Assembly: GCF_037078405.1 (NCBI RefSeq)
Contig: NZ_JAYMGZ010000004.1
Coordinates: forward strand, 186,001-250,000
Length of the DNA stretch: 64,000 nucleotides
Direction: 5' to 3'
From: Haloarcula sp. DT43
GTDB taxonomy: Archaea > Halobacteriota > Halobacteria > Halobacteriales > Haloarculaceae
Both the position numbers and the translations under genes were made by a program. How positions within the stretch are numbered: position 1 is the first letter of the stretch; every line of letters starts with the position of its first letter. Positions 7,525 through 14,860 of this stretch are shown one piece after another. The notes under the pieces were generated by a model. It was given only the letters and a program-made list of their open reading frames with translations. It ran no database searches and had not been told where the DNA came from.

Positions 7525-8180
7525 CAGTTGTTCCCTCCGCTAGTGTGGGGCGACTCGCCGTACTTCAGCTGGAAGAACGTGTAGATGAGCGGGATGATGA
7601 CCGCGAGCCCGGCACCGAACCCGACGTAGTGGGGCTGGATGGGGACGCCGGCGTAGTGTGGGTCGACCTCTACCGGGCCGCCGCCACCGATTGTCTGTGT
7701 CGGGTACTCCTCGCCGACAACAATCGCTCCCTTCATGTTGAGTCCCTCGTGTGGGACACAGAGGTACGGGTAGATGCCGTCCTCCTCGAAGGTGTGTTCG
7801 TAGTTGACCCCGGCACTGGAGGTCGTGCTGCCGGAGTCAAGCGGGCCCTCGCCGTCCGAGACGACGTTGTGGCCGCCGCCGTTGCCCGTCCACTCCCACT
7901 GGACGGTCGCGCCGTTGTCCACGTGGACGGCGGGCGGCCCGAACCCGTACGCGCCGCCGTTGGCCTGCACACCGACCTCGACAGTCACCGTGTCCTGTCC
8001 GGTCGCGTCAACGGTCGTCCCGTCGAAGTTCCCGACCTGGTCCAGGAAACCGCCGTAGTCCGGGACGGTTTCGCCACCTCCGCTGCCCTCCTCCTGTGCG
8101 GCGGCGGTGCCGGTGGCACTGAGGGTCGCCGCAGCACCGGCGGCACCCCCTGCAGTCCGGACGAACTCCCGTCTGTTCAT
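7524..8180 (-). CDS. Halocyanin-like blue copper protein with C-terminal membrane anchor
   Basis: A 218-residue type 1 copper protein. The Tat signal NRREFVRTAGGAAG is followed by an Ala-rich segment. The cupredoxin domain spans about 60-165: the first His ligand is in GGHNVVSDG, and the Cys, His and Met ligands are in CVPHEGLNM. A C-terminal helix (AGLAVIIPLIYTFFQLKY, about 188-208) would anchor it in the membrane, unlike soluble plastocyanins. It probably takes electrons from the Rieske protein and hands them to the terminal oxidase. I chose ATG at MNRREF because a TATA box lies about 30 bases upstream; a GTG two codons earlier is possible. It is the first gene of the bc operon. Confidence 0.9.
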   Translation of the reverse strand: MNRREFVRTAGGAAGAAATLSATGTAAAQEEGSGGGETVPDYGGFLDQVGNFDGTTVDATGQDTVTVEVGVQANGGAYGFGPPAVHVDNGATVQWEWTGNGGGHNVVSDGEGPLDSGSTTSSAGVNYEHTFEEDGIYPYLCVPHEGLNMKGAIVVGEEYPTQTIGGGGPVEVDPHYAGVPIQPHYVGFGAGLAVIIPLIYTFFQLKYGESPHTSGGNN

Positions 8181-8207
8181 ATACACTCAAGAATCAGGAC
8201 TGAGTTT

Positions 8208-8214
8208 GTATAAA
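8208..8214 (-). promoter_or_regulatory. TATA box of the halocyanin-bc complex operon
   Basis: On the minus strand TTTATAC is centred about 31 bases before the halocyanin ATG, giving a nearly leaderless mRNA. It falls in the gap behind the upstream DUF7319-like gene, so the bc operon has its own promoter. Confidence 0.65.
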
Positions 8215-8241
8215 CCCACCGAATACCACCCGCAGGAACCG

Positions 8242-9126
8242 TCATTGCCCGGCTTCGTCGGTCTCGTCCGTCCCCGCTTCGGACCCCGTATTCTGCGGGT
8301 CGAGCTCCGGGACGAACTCCGGTCGCTCGCCGTCTTCGAGCCCGATGGCCCGCAGTCTGTCCCGGTACTCCTCGGCGCGGAACGTGTCCGAGAGCCGCGC
8401 GTTGGCGACGGTGAAAAACAGGACGAGCGACACCCCGATGAACGCGACGCCGGCCACGACCAGGAGCGCGATGCTGGTCCCGGCGTTGCCGATGACGCCG
8501 GCGGTCGCAAGCACCGCGCCCCCAAGCAGGGCGACCCCGGCCAGGAACTGCGTGCCGGCAATCGCCTGGAGCATCCAGTTCCCGAGTTCGCCGCCGCCCT
8601 CGGGGACCTCCTCTGGCTCGGGGAGGGGCCTGTCGGGGACGGTCTCGGGCACGTCGTAGGAGTCCATCGAACACAGTGCGACCGTCGGCTTCACGTCCCG
8701 CATGACGGTCCCTTCGCCTTCGAGGCTCCCGTCGGGGTAGACGACCGCGTAGCCCTCGTCGGAGTACGCGAGCACCCGCGGCGGGTCCCGGTGGCGCTCG
8801 ATGCGGGCGAACACGTCGCGGTTTGCGACGCGGCTCCGGAGGTCCCGCGTGACCCGGTCCAACAGTTCGTCGCCGGTAATCCAGGACTCCTCGTCGAAGG
8901 CGACGTCCCACTCCTCGGCGGTCATCTCGGCCATGTCCGCCGGGCCGAAGTTGTCGAAGTCGTACTTCTCCTCGACCTGCTTCCGGAGCGCCTCCGTGTC
9001 GAGGTCCTCCTCGCCGTCGGCCGGCTCCCCGCCCTCGGTTCCGGGCTCGGGTTCGGCAGTGACCGCGTCCGCAGGGCTGTTCCCGCGCTCGTCTTCCGTG
9101 GGCGCCGTCGAGTCCGGGTCGGCCAT
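8242..9126 (-). CDS. Haloarchaeal membrane protein upstream of bc operon (DUF7319-like)
   Basis: A 294-residue protein. The first 50 residues are highly acidic and disordered, then comes a soluble domain of about 130 residues (including EEWDVAFDEESWITGDELL and a segment on cofactor-like strands AYSDEGYAVVYPDGSLEG). Two adjacent membrane helices follow at about 195-240 (GTQFLAGVALLGGAVLATAGV and IALLVVAGVAFIGVSLVLFF), then an acidic tail. I know it as DUF7319. It is on the same strand just before the halocyanin promoter and divergent from a DUF7321-like gene. A link to respiration is inferred from position only. Confidence 0.75.
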   Translation of the reverse strand: MADPDSTAPTEDERGNSPADAVTAEPEPGTEGGEPADGEEDLDTEALRKQVEEKYDFDNFGPADMAEMTAEEWDVAFDEESWITGDELLDRVTRDLRSRVANRDVFARIERHRDPPRVLAYSDEGYAVVYPDGSLEGEGTVMRDVKPTVALCSMDSYDVPETVPDRPLPEPEEVPEGGGELGNWMLQAIAGTQFLAGVALLGGAVLATAGVIGNAGTSIALLVVAGVAFIGVSLVLFFTVANARLSDTFRAEEYRDRLRAIGLEDGERPEFVPELDPQNTGSEAGTDETDEAGQ

Positions 9127-9213
9127 CGGCCGGGTGTACGGACCGCGACGGCTTACAAGTTCTGACCGTCGCCATCCGGCAGTCTTTAGCGAGCACTGTC
9201 CCTAGGCCCGGCC

Positions 9214-9696
9214 ATGGTGTCGGACGGCCTCGTAGCCACAGTCGTGTTACTGTCGGTGACACTCAGCCTGCCCTGTTTCCTCTATGGCGCGTACTACATC
9301 ATCGAGACCGAGCCGGTGACTTGGGACGTGCTCATGCACCACCTGAAGTTCGTCACGACGGGGCTCGTGTTGACCACCGTCCCGATGGTGCTGTGGATGG
9401 CCCCGCGGCTCCCGGACCAGCTCGGCGGCCTCTCGGCCGTTCACGCGATGCTCGGCCTCCAGGCGTACGCGCTGCTCGCCTTCGGCGGGACCGGCATCGT
9501 CCGCATCTTCCGCGCGAAGCGGGAACACGACCTCTACAACGACTACGACGAGGAGCTGTTGCTCGACGAAATCGGCGACGAGACGTTCAGCCACTGGCGC
9601 TCGCGGCTTCGCATCGGCGTCTTCGGGTACGTCATCTTCTGGCTGCTGGCGTATCTCGTCGGCCTCGCCCGTTACGCCCTCCGGTACGTGGCGTGA
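9214..9696 (+). CDS. Four-helix membrane protein (DUF7321-like)
   Basis: A 160-residue protein with about four membrane helices: 4-27 (GLVATVVLLSVTLSLPCFLY), 43-64, 74-94 and 135-155. Conserved-looking His residues sit at MHHLKF in the second helix region and HAMLG in the third, an arrangement reminiscent of small b-type cytochromes such as the DUF420 or cytochrome b561 groups, though I cannot prove heme binding. I know it as DUF7321. It is divergent from the DUF7319-like gene with a gap of 87 bases, next to the bc operon. Confidence 0.75.
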   Translation: MVSDGLVATVVLLSVTLSLPCFLYGAYYIIETEPVTWDVLMHHLKFVTTGLVLTTVPMVLWMAPRLPDQLGGLSAVHAMLGLQAYALLAFGGTGIVRIFRAKREHDLYNDYDEELLLDEIGDETFSHWRSRLRIGVFGYVIFWLLAYLVGLARYALRYVA

Positions 9697-9782
9697 GCGC
9701 CGACGAGCCACCGGTTCTCGGGGCCCGCGAACCGACTAGACGTTTCATTAGGAGTGCAGGTCTATCGACGGCCGTGGTTCCA

Positions 9783-10289
9783 ATGTACGAACACATCCTC
9801 TTCCCGACCGACGGCAGCGACGGGGCGGCGGTCGCGCTGGCGCACGCGCGGGAACTGGCCGAGACACACGACGCGACGTTACACGTCATGACCGTCCTCG
9901 ATACGTCCTCGCCACACATCGGGATGACCGCCGCGGGCACGGAGGGGGCATCGTCCGGGATGGTCGCGGAGGAACACGACGCGTCTGAGCCCGGCGTGGT
10001 CGGCGAGGAGCACGGCATCGAGTCGTCGCTCCGGGAGCGGGCGCAGGCCATCGTCGAGGCGGCGGCCGACGAAGTCGACACGGTCGAGACCGTCACCGCC
10101 GTCGAACGCGGCCCCCCGCACCGCGCGATTCTCGACTACGCCGCCGACAACGACCTCGACCTCGTCGTGATGGGGACCCACGGCCGGACCGGCATCGAGC
10201 GGTATCTGCTCGGGAGCGTCGCCGAGAAGGTCGTTCGAACGTCCGACGTACCCGTGCTGACCGTGCGACTCGGTGCCGACGGGGACTGA
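9783..10289 (+). CDS. Universal stress protein (UspA family)
   Basis: A 168-residue USP domain. It starts MYEHILFPTDGSDGAAVALAH and ends with the ATP-binding signature in MGTHGRTGIERYLLGSVAEKV, a G-2x-G-9x-G(S/T) pattern, so nucleotide binding is likely. An acidic insertion of about 35 residues rich in Gly/Ser/Glu (near 55-90) lies between the first helix and the rest. USPs are cytosolic stress or signalling proteins with many paralogs in haloarchaea, and a second one is found in this window near 43.5 kb. The start ATG was chosen because it begins the canonical first strand. Endonuclease III follows on the opposite strand, 9 bases away. Confidence 0.9.
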   Translation: MYEHILFPTDGSDGAAVALAHARELAETHDATLHVMTVLDTSSPHIGMTAAGTEGASSGMVAEEHDASEPGVVGEEHGIESSLRERAQAIVEAAADEVDTVETVTAVERGPPHRAILDYAADNDLDLVVMGTHGRTGIERYLLGSVAEKVVRTSDVPVLTVRLGADGD

Positions 10290-10298
10290 CTGCTCGGG

Positions 10299-10982
10299 CT
10301 ACCACGCCTCGCCGCTGGCGAGGTCGACCTCGCCGTCGCCCTGCTCGGACGGACAGATGTCCGCGAGGACGCACGCCCCGCAGTCGGCCGAGCGCGCACC
10401 ACACACCGCGCGCCCGTGGTCGATGAGCAGGTGCGTGAACTGCTGCCACTCGTCCTCGGGGACCACGTCGAGGAGGTCCTGCTCGATGGCCTCGGGCCGC
10501 TCTTCCTCGGTAAGTCCCAGCCGCCGCGAGAGCCGCTGGACGTGCGTGTCGACGACGATGCCCTCGACGATGTCGTGGCCGTGCTGGAGGACGACGTTGG
10601 CCGTCTTGCGGCCGACGCCCGGGAGGTCCGTCAGTTCCGACATCGTGTCGGGGACCTCGCCGTCGTGTTCCTCGACGAGAATCTCGCCGATGCCCTGGAG
10701 GTAGCCGCCCTTGTTGTTGTGGAACGTGATGCCGTAGATGGCCTCCGCGAGTTCCTCCTCGGTGGCCGCGGCGTAGTCCTCGGCGCCCCGGTACGTCTCG
10801 AACAGGTCCGCCGTGACCTCGTTGACCCGCTCGTCGGTACACTGCGCCGAGAGGACGACGGCGACCAGCAGTTCGAGCCGGTCGCTGTAGTGCAGTGAAA
10901 TCGCCGAATCGGGGTACTCCTCGTGGAGTCGGTCGACGACCTCCGTGGCCTGTGCCTCGCGCGAATCCAGCGGCGTTCCCAT
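10299..10982 (-). CDS. nth: Endonuclease III (DNA glycosylase/AP lyase)
   Basis: A 227-residue base-excision repair enzyme that removes oxidised pyrimidines. The helix-hairpin-helix LPGVGRKTANVVL near residue 125 holds the catalytic Lys, and VDTHVQRLSRRLG just after it holds the catalytic Asp. The C-terminal [4Fe-4S] cluster motif Cys-x6-Cys-x2-Cys-x5-Cys is complete (CGARSADCGACVLADIC). Length is typical. The start MGTPLDSREAQ has no better alternative. Confidence 0.95.
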   Translation of the reverse strand: MGTPLDSREAQATEVVDRLHEEYPDSAISLHYSDRLELLVAVVLSAQCTDERVNEVTADLFETYRGAEDYAAATEEELAEAIYGITFHNNKGGYLQGIGEILVEEHDGEVPDTMSELTDLPGVGRKTANVVLQHGHDIVEGIVVDTHVQRLSRRLGLTEEERPEAIEQDLLDVVPEDEWQQFTHLLIDHGRAVCGARSADCGACVLADICPSEQGDGEVDLASGEAW

Positions 10983-11095
10983 ACCCTATGACAGTGCTGG
11001 CTTCCCTTCGGCGTGTCGTTCTGCAGCGGTCCCGGTCGGCACGGCGGCGTGTCCGCGGACGGCTACTGACCGCCGAACTGGGCCGGGGCGAGTAG

Positions 11096-11548
11096 CTACA
11101 GGTCGGCGAGGCCGCGCAGCACCGCGTCCAGCCCCTCGCTCTCGTCCGAGTCGCCGACGGTCGTCGCGGCATGCACACGGCACCGGCGGTCGACGACGAA
11201 CGCCGCCCGCTGGACGCTCCCGTCCGGCTTCCCGACGCCGAACTGGGTAGCGACGCCGTGGGTGTCGGCCAACAGCGGATAGGGGAGCGACAGCGCCGCC
11301 GCGAGCGACCGGCAGTCGTCCACGTTCGCCGGGAGCACGCCGAAGACGGCCACGGCGTCGGCGACGGTCGCCCAGTCCGCTTCCGCCAGGGCTTCGAGGA
11401 AGCCACGGGAAGCGGGGTCACCGCCGGGAACGAACGCAACGACTGCCGGGGCGCGGTTCGTCGCCGCCGAGAGCCGGTAGGTACCGACGCCGTCGGCTGC
11501 GGTCCCCGGCAGGTCGAAGTCGGGCGCGGGGTCGCCAGTGTCGAGCAT
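11096..11548 (-). CDS. Peroxiredoxin-fold (redoxin) protein without peroxidatic cysteine
   Basis: A 150-residue AhpC/TSA or BCP-like thioredoxin-fold protein: GDPAPDFDLPGT at the N-terminus is the typical peroxiredoxin opening, followed by VVAFVPGGDPASRGFLEAL. In active peroxiredoxins the last block carries the peroxidatic Cys (PxxxTxxC); here Ser/Arg occupy that place. The only cysteines are in DDCRSLAAAL (about 77) and RRCRVHAA (about 123). Later parts keep the fold (YPLLADTHGVATQFGV). It is therefore probably not a standard peroxidase; it could be a regulatory or chaperone-like derivative, or use another Cys. Confidence 0.8.
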   Translation of the reverse strand: MLDTGDPAPDFDLPGTAADGVGTYRLSAATNRAPAVVAFVPGGDPASRGFLEALAEADWATVADAVAVFGVLPANVDDCRSLAAALSLPYPLLADTHGVATQFGVGKPDGSVQRAAFVVDRRCRVHAATTVGDSDESEGLDAVLRGLADL

Positions 11549-11704
11549 ACTTGGTCGACGGCCGAGCGGCGCAAAAGTCCCCCGGACCCCGTCGGCGACA
11601 GCGGCCGTTCAGCGTCGGTGACGTCCCGGCCCGGTCTAGCGCTGTGTTTCGACGGACGACGGGACGCTCAGGCCCCGGTACAGGACTGTTCAGTCGCAAA
11701 GAAG

Positions 11705-11714
11705 TTTTATAAGC
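11705..11714 (+). promoter_or_regulatory. TATA box for the PRC-barrel gene
   Basis: TTTTATAAGC is centred 26-27 bases before the ATG, which predicts a leaderless transcript starting at or next to the start codon. It stands out against the GC-rich surroundings. Confidence 0.7.
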
Positions 11715-11735
11715 CGTCCAACCAACCACCGTCGT

Positions 11736-12041
11736 ATGGGAATGGAGAATCTGCCACAGGAGATTACAGCCCTCGTCGGCCGCGAGGTGTACTCGAAAAA
11801 CGGCGTGTTCGTCGGCGAGGTCGAGGACCTCCGTCTCGAACTCGACCGCAAGGAGGTCACGGGGCTCGCCCTCCACCAGCTCAACACCGAACTGTTCGAG
11901 GAAGACGTCAACGCGGCGCGGGGCGTCATCATCCCGTACCGGTGGGTCCAGGCCGTCGGCGACATCGTCATCGTCAGCGACATCGTCGAACGGCTCCGCC
12001 AGCCCGAGACCGGCGACGAAGAAGAGGAAGTCCCCGCCTAG
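11736..12041 (+). CDS. PRC-barrel domain protein, possible CdpB-type cell division factor
   Basis: A 101-residue single PRC-barrel domain. ALVGREVYSKNGVFVGEVED (about 11-30) is the typical first strand pair, and ARGVIIPYRWVQAVGDIVIV the closing part; the last ten residues are an acidic tail. In Haloferax volcanii two small PRC-barrel proteins, CdpB1 and CdpB2, link SepF and CdpA in the FtsZ division machinery, and this protein has the matching size and architecture. That assignment is inferred from similarity of kind, not from a search. PRC barrels also occur in RNA-processing proteins such as RimM. Its stop overlaps the stop of the convergent DHH gene within a shared CTAG. Confidence 0.85.
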   Translation: MGMENLPQEITALVGREVYSKNGVFVGEVEDLRLELDRKEVTGLALHQLNTELFEEDVNAARGVIIPYRWVQAVGDIVIVSDIVERLRQPETGDEEEEVPA

Positions 12042-13504
12042 CTCCCGTTCGAACTCTCGCTACTGGAACTGTCGACGCCCATCGCTTCGAACAGCTTCCG
12101 TTTGACCGCTTCTTCGGTGAGTTCTAGCAGGGTGTCCCGGTTGTCGTCGCTCGTATCCAGGCCGGTGAAGATGCCCAGCGGTATCTCGACGCTGGCGTCG
12201 GTGGAGTGGCCCGCCGTCTCACCCATCCCGCCGAAGGCGTCCGACAGCACCTTCCCGATGTTCATCCGGATGTCCTTCGAGCGCGCGGCGAGGTAGATGG
12301 TGTCGTCGGCGATGGCGAAGACGGCCGTCGTCGTTATCCCCTCCAGATTCAGGAGGTGTTGGGCCGCCTGGGCCAGCGCGTCGCGGTCCCTGATGAACCC
12401 GGCGTTGGAGACGAGGTGGCTCCCCTGGACCTCGCGGTTCCGGATGGCCTCGGCGAGCACGTCCAGCGTCTCCGGACTCATCGACGGTGACTCGACCTGT
12501 TCGAGCGTGTCGTGGTCGGCGAACGGGTACAGGTACGCCGCGGCGGTCAGGTCCGCCGGCGTCGTGTCCCGCTTGAAATCCAGCGTCTCGGCCCGGATGC
12601 CGTACAGAAGCGCCGTGGCGACGCTCTGGTCGAGATTGAGGTCCAGCTCCTGGATGTACTTCGTCAGAATCGTCGACGTGGCCGAGATATTCGGCCGGAT
12701 GTCCGAGAAGGTGGCGTCGTGTTCCAGTTCGTGTTCGTGCTCGTAGTGGTCGACGACGATGTCGACCGAGTCGATTGCCGGTTCGCCGCCCTTGGCGACG
12801 TCGACCAGGGCGAACGTGTCGTACTCCTCCAGGTCGACGTCCTCGTTCGAGGTCAGTTCGATACCCAGGAGGTTGACGAACGCACGGTTCTCCTGGTGGC
12901 CGATTTCCCCCTCGTAGATGATGTCGGCCTCCACGTCGCGGCTCGCGGCGATGGCCCGCAGCGCGGCCGCCGAAGCGATGGAGTCCGGGTCCGGCGACCG
13001 GTGAATCAGAATCGCCATGCGCTCCTCGGTCCCGTCGATGACGTCCCCGAGCTGTGAGGCCTTGTACTCCAGTTCGCCCGTTTCGAGCGCCCGGAGCGCC
13101 GAGTCCGCGATGACCGCGGAGGGGTTGATGACCACGTCGGCACCGAGGTCGGTGAGGTCGTCGGCCGACACCGGGTCGTCGGCGCGGGCGACGATGAACT
13201 GTTCGCCGCCGGACTCGCGGATGTTCTGGACCGCTTCCGCGTTGGCGGTTACGTCCGGGGACATGATGAGCACCACGTCGCGGTCGGCGACCGTCTGAGC
13301 GACGTCGGCCTCGCGGATGTCGGCCTGCTGTGCGTTGAGGTCCTGGTCACGGAGCGCCTCGACCCGCCCCTCGTCGGCGTCGAGGATGAGGACGTCCTTC
13401 CCCTCCTCGACGAGTTCCTCCGCCACGGCGTGGCCGACACTCCCACACCCAAGGATGGCGTAGGTCGACATAGAGGCCATCGTGATGCCGCTGGCTGCAC
13501 TCAT
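12038..13504 (-). CDS. TrkA-N/DHH-family phosphoesterase
   Basis: A 488-residue two-part protein. Residues about 13-125 form a TrkA-N (RCK) Rossmann domain with GCGSVGHAVAEEL and an acidic strand end (LILDADEGRV), expected to bind NAD(H) or a nucleotide. From about 160 comes a DHH phosphoesterase: motif I SPDPDSIASAAAL, motif II ALVDVAKGG, motif III VDHYEHE, and a DHHA1-like C-terminal domain with GGMGETAGHSTDAS. Family members degrade small nucleotides or oligonucleotides such as c-di-AMP, pApA or nanoRNA. A TATA-like box about 33 bases upstream supports this start; MSTYAILGC, 11 codons in, is an alternative. Convergent with the PRC-barrel gene, sharing a CTAG double stop. Confidence 0.9.
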   Translation of the reverse strand: MSAASGITMASMSTYAILGCGSVGHAVAEELVEEGKDVLILDADEGRVEALRDQDLNAQQADIREADVAQTVADRDVVLIMSPDVTANAEAVQNIRESGGEQFIVARADDPVSADDLTDLGADVVINPSAVIADSALRALETGELEYKASQLGDVIDGTEERMAILIHRSPDPDSIASAAALRAIAASRDVEADIIYEGEIGHQENRAFVNLLGIELTSNEDVDLEEYDTFALVDVAKGGEPAIDSVDIVVDHYEHEHELEHDATFSDIRPNISATSTILTKYIQELDLNLDQSVATALLYGIRAETLDFKRDTTPADLTAAAYLYPFADHDTLEQVESPSMSPETLDVLAEAIRNREVQGSHLVSNAGFIRDRDALAQAAQHLLNLEGITTTAVFAIADDTIYLAARSKDIRMNIGKVLSDAFGGMGETAGHSTDASVEIPLGIFTGLDTSDDNRDTLLELTEEAVKRKLFEAMGVDSSSSESSNGS

Positions 13505-13691
13505 TAGTGTCTGTATCGCTTGGCGTCAAGCCTCTTATATTGCATCCATTGCACCACACACCTGTTCGACTGCCCGGAAAAGGGCGGGTCCGCTGTGTCG
13601 GCCAGTGGCCCCCGCCGGTACGCCCGGTAACCCCACAGGCCGGGACTGTCAGGGCCTACGTATTTACCTCGGTCGGGCGCACGTACGGACG

Positions 13692-13745
13692 ATGAGCGCA
13701 CGCTTACGGACGGTGACCCGCCGCGCTCGACGGAGCGACCGATGA
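13692..13745 (+). CDS. Possible 17-residue leader peptide
   Basis: A very short frame, MSARLRTVTRRARRSDR, seven of whose 17 residues are Arg, ends in TGA that overlaps the next ATG as ATGA. A TATA-like GTATTTACC lies about 27 bases before its ATG, so this would be the leaderless first cistron and the membrane protein would be reached by translational coupling. It may equally be just the 5' leader of that gene. Confidence 0.35.
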   Translation: MSARLRTVTRRARRSDR

Positions 13746-13987
13746 GCCTCCTGACCGCACTGGTCGTCTTCGTCGTCGGCTTGCTCTCCGGAATCGTCGT
13801 CCGCTGGGTCGCCGGCCTCGCCGCCCTCGTCGCCCTCCTGTTGGTGATTTTCGGCGTGGCCGCCCCCGAAATCGGGCTCGTGACCTTCGTCGTCGAGCGG
13901 TACTACCAGGGCAACGAACTGCTCTTCTTGGCCGGTCTCCTGTTCGGCCTCGACGCCGAGCGGACGAGAGATGCGGTCGAGGGCTAG
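13742..13987 (+). CDS. Small two-helix membrane protein, unknown
   Basis: An 81-residue protein I do not recognise. The first 45 residues are almost entirely hydrophobic (LLTALVVFVVGLLSGIVVRW and GLAALVALLLVIFGVAAPEI), forming two helices or one hairpin. A short polar loop with VVERYYQGNELLF and a weaker third hydrophobic stretch (FLAGLLFGL) follow, then an acidic end. The start overlaps the stop of a possible 17-residue leader. No signal cleavage site or metal ligands are visible. tRNA-Lys follows about 105 bases downstream. Confidence 0.65.
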   Translation: MSLLTALVVFVVGLLSGIVVRWVAGLAALVALLLVIFGVAAPEIGLVTFVVERYYQGNELLFLAGLLFGLDAERTRDAVEG

Positions 13988-14092
13988 TCAGCCGCGCCGC
14001 TTTGCGACAGGCGTGCGAACTGGGTCCAAACCGACAGGCGACGAGAGAATGAAAACCTATTTTACCAGGCCGTCCAGAGCATTGAGTGCACT

Positions 14093-14166
14093 GGGCCGGT
14101 AGCTCAGTCTGGCAGAGCGACGGCCTCTTAAGCCGTCGGTCGAGGGTTCAAATCCCTTCCGGCCCG
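14093..14166 (+). tRNA. tRNA-Lys (CTT anticodon)
   Basis: A complete 74-base cloverleaf. The acceptor stem GGGCCGG pairs with CCGGCCC plus discriminator G. The anticodon stem ACGGC/GCCGT encloses the loop CTCTTAA, whose middle three bases CTT read Lys AAG codons. The T-arm is GAGGGTTCAAATCCCTT. There is no intron and CCA is not encoded. A TATA-like CTATTTTAC lies about 32 bases upstream, and TTTT directly after the acceptor may end transcription. Confidence 0.95.
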
Positions 14167-14247
14167 TTTTCCTGCGAACGAGGTGAGCAGTGAAAACTGC
14201 AGAAGAGTTTGAAGCAGACGAGATGAACGGCGTGAATCTCGATGTGA

Positions 14248-14262
14248 TTCAAATCCCTTCCG
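14248..14262 (+). repeat. Copy of the tRNA-Lys 3' end, att-like remnant
   Basis: The 15 bases TTCAAATCCCTTCCG exactly repeat the T-arm and acceptor part of tRNA-Lys, 101 bases downstream of the original. Integrative elements of haloarchaea commonly insert in the 3' end of tRNA genes and leave such direct repeats. No integrase is present, so this would be a scar or a minimal remnant. The 86 bases between the copies contain no gene. Confidence 0.7.
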
Positions 14263-14332
14263 ACTCGCTTCTGTGAGAAACGACTCGGACAGCGAAGCGT
14301 CCGCAGAGGATTGGAAAGTCGGTGCGGACAGG

Positions 14333-14773
14333 TCAGCCGTCCAGCCGCTTTCGCATCTCGACGTGCGGGATGCCGGCTTCCTCGAACGCGTCGCTGACAG
14401 TCTCGTAGCCGAGTCGCCGGTAGAACGCCTCGACGTGAGTTTGTGCGTGGAGTATGAGTTCCGTCGCCCCGTCCTCGCGGGCGGCCGCCTCGACGGCCCG
14501 CATCAGCGCCGACCCGACGCCGGCACCACGGTAGGGCTCGCGGACGGCGACTCGCTCGACCTTTCCGACCGTTGGCTCGGGGAACCGGAGCCGGGCGGTA
14601 CCGACCGGACGGTCGCCGTCGCGGGCGAGAAACTGGACGGCGTCCGAATCGTTCCCGTCCAGTTCCTCGGCCTCCGAGACGCCCTGTTCGTCGACGAACA
14701 CCTCTGTTCGGACGGCCGTCGCCGCGTCTTCGAACTCGTCCCAGGTGCCGGCGTCGACCTCGAAATCGCTCAT
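14333..14773 (-). CDS. GNAT-family N-acetyltransferase
   Basis: A 146-residue acetyltransferase. Motif A for acetyl-CoA binding is VAVREPYRGAGVGSALMRAV (about 78-97), with the R/Q-x-x-G-x-G/A turn. The strand before it is KVERVAV, and the C-terminal motif ends AFYRRLGYETV. The N-terminal part, FVDEQGVSEAEELDGND, matches the ElaA/YjcF-like subgroup, whose substrates are mostly unknown. The start was put at MSDFEVDAG because the additional 13 upstream residues are Pro/Gly-rich and unlike the family. The gene faces tRNA-Lys and the att-like repeat. Confidence 0.9.
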   Translation of the reverse strand: MSDFEVDAGTWDEFEDAATAVRTEVFVDEQGVSEAEELDGNDSDAVQFLARDGDRPVGTARLRFPEPTVGKVERVAVREPYRGAGVGSALMRAVEAAAREDGATELILHAQTHVEAFYRRLGYETVSDAFEEAGIPHVEMRKRLDG

Positions 14774-14860
14774 GCCAGCGGCTTCGGGTGGGGTCCCTGT
14801 ATGTGCTAGCACTGGGAATCGCCGAAACCATCAACACAGACGCGGGTGTAGCGAGCATGC

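Noticed and set aside
14200-14270. Second tRNA gene behind tRNA-Lys
   Set aside because: Only the T-arm and acceptor fragment is present; no D-arm, anticodon arm or matching 5' acceptor can be drawn.
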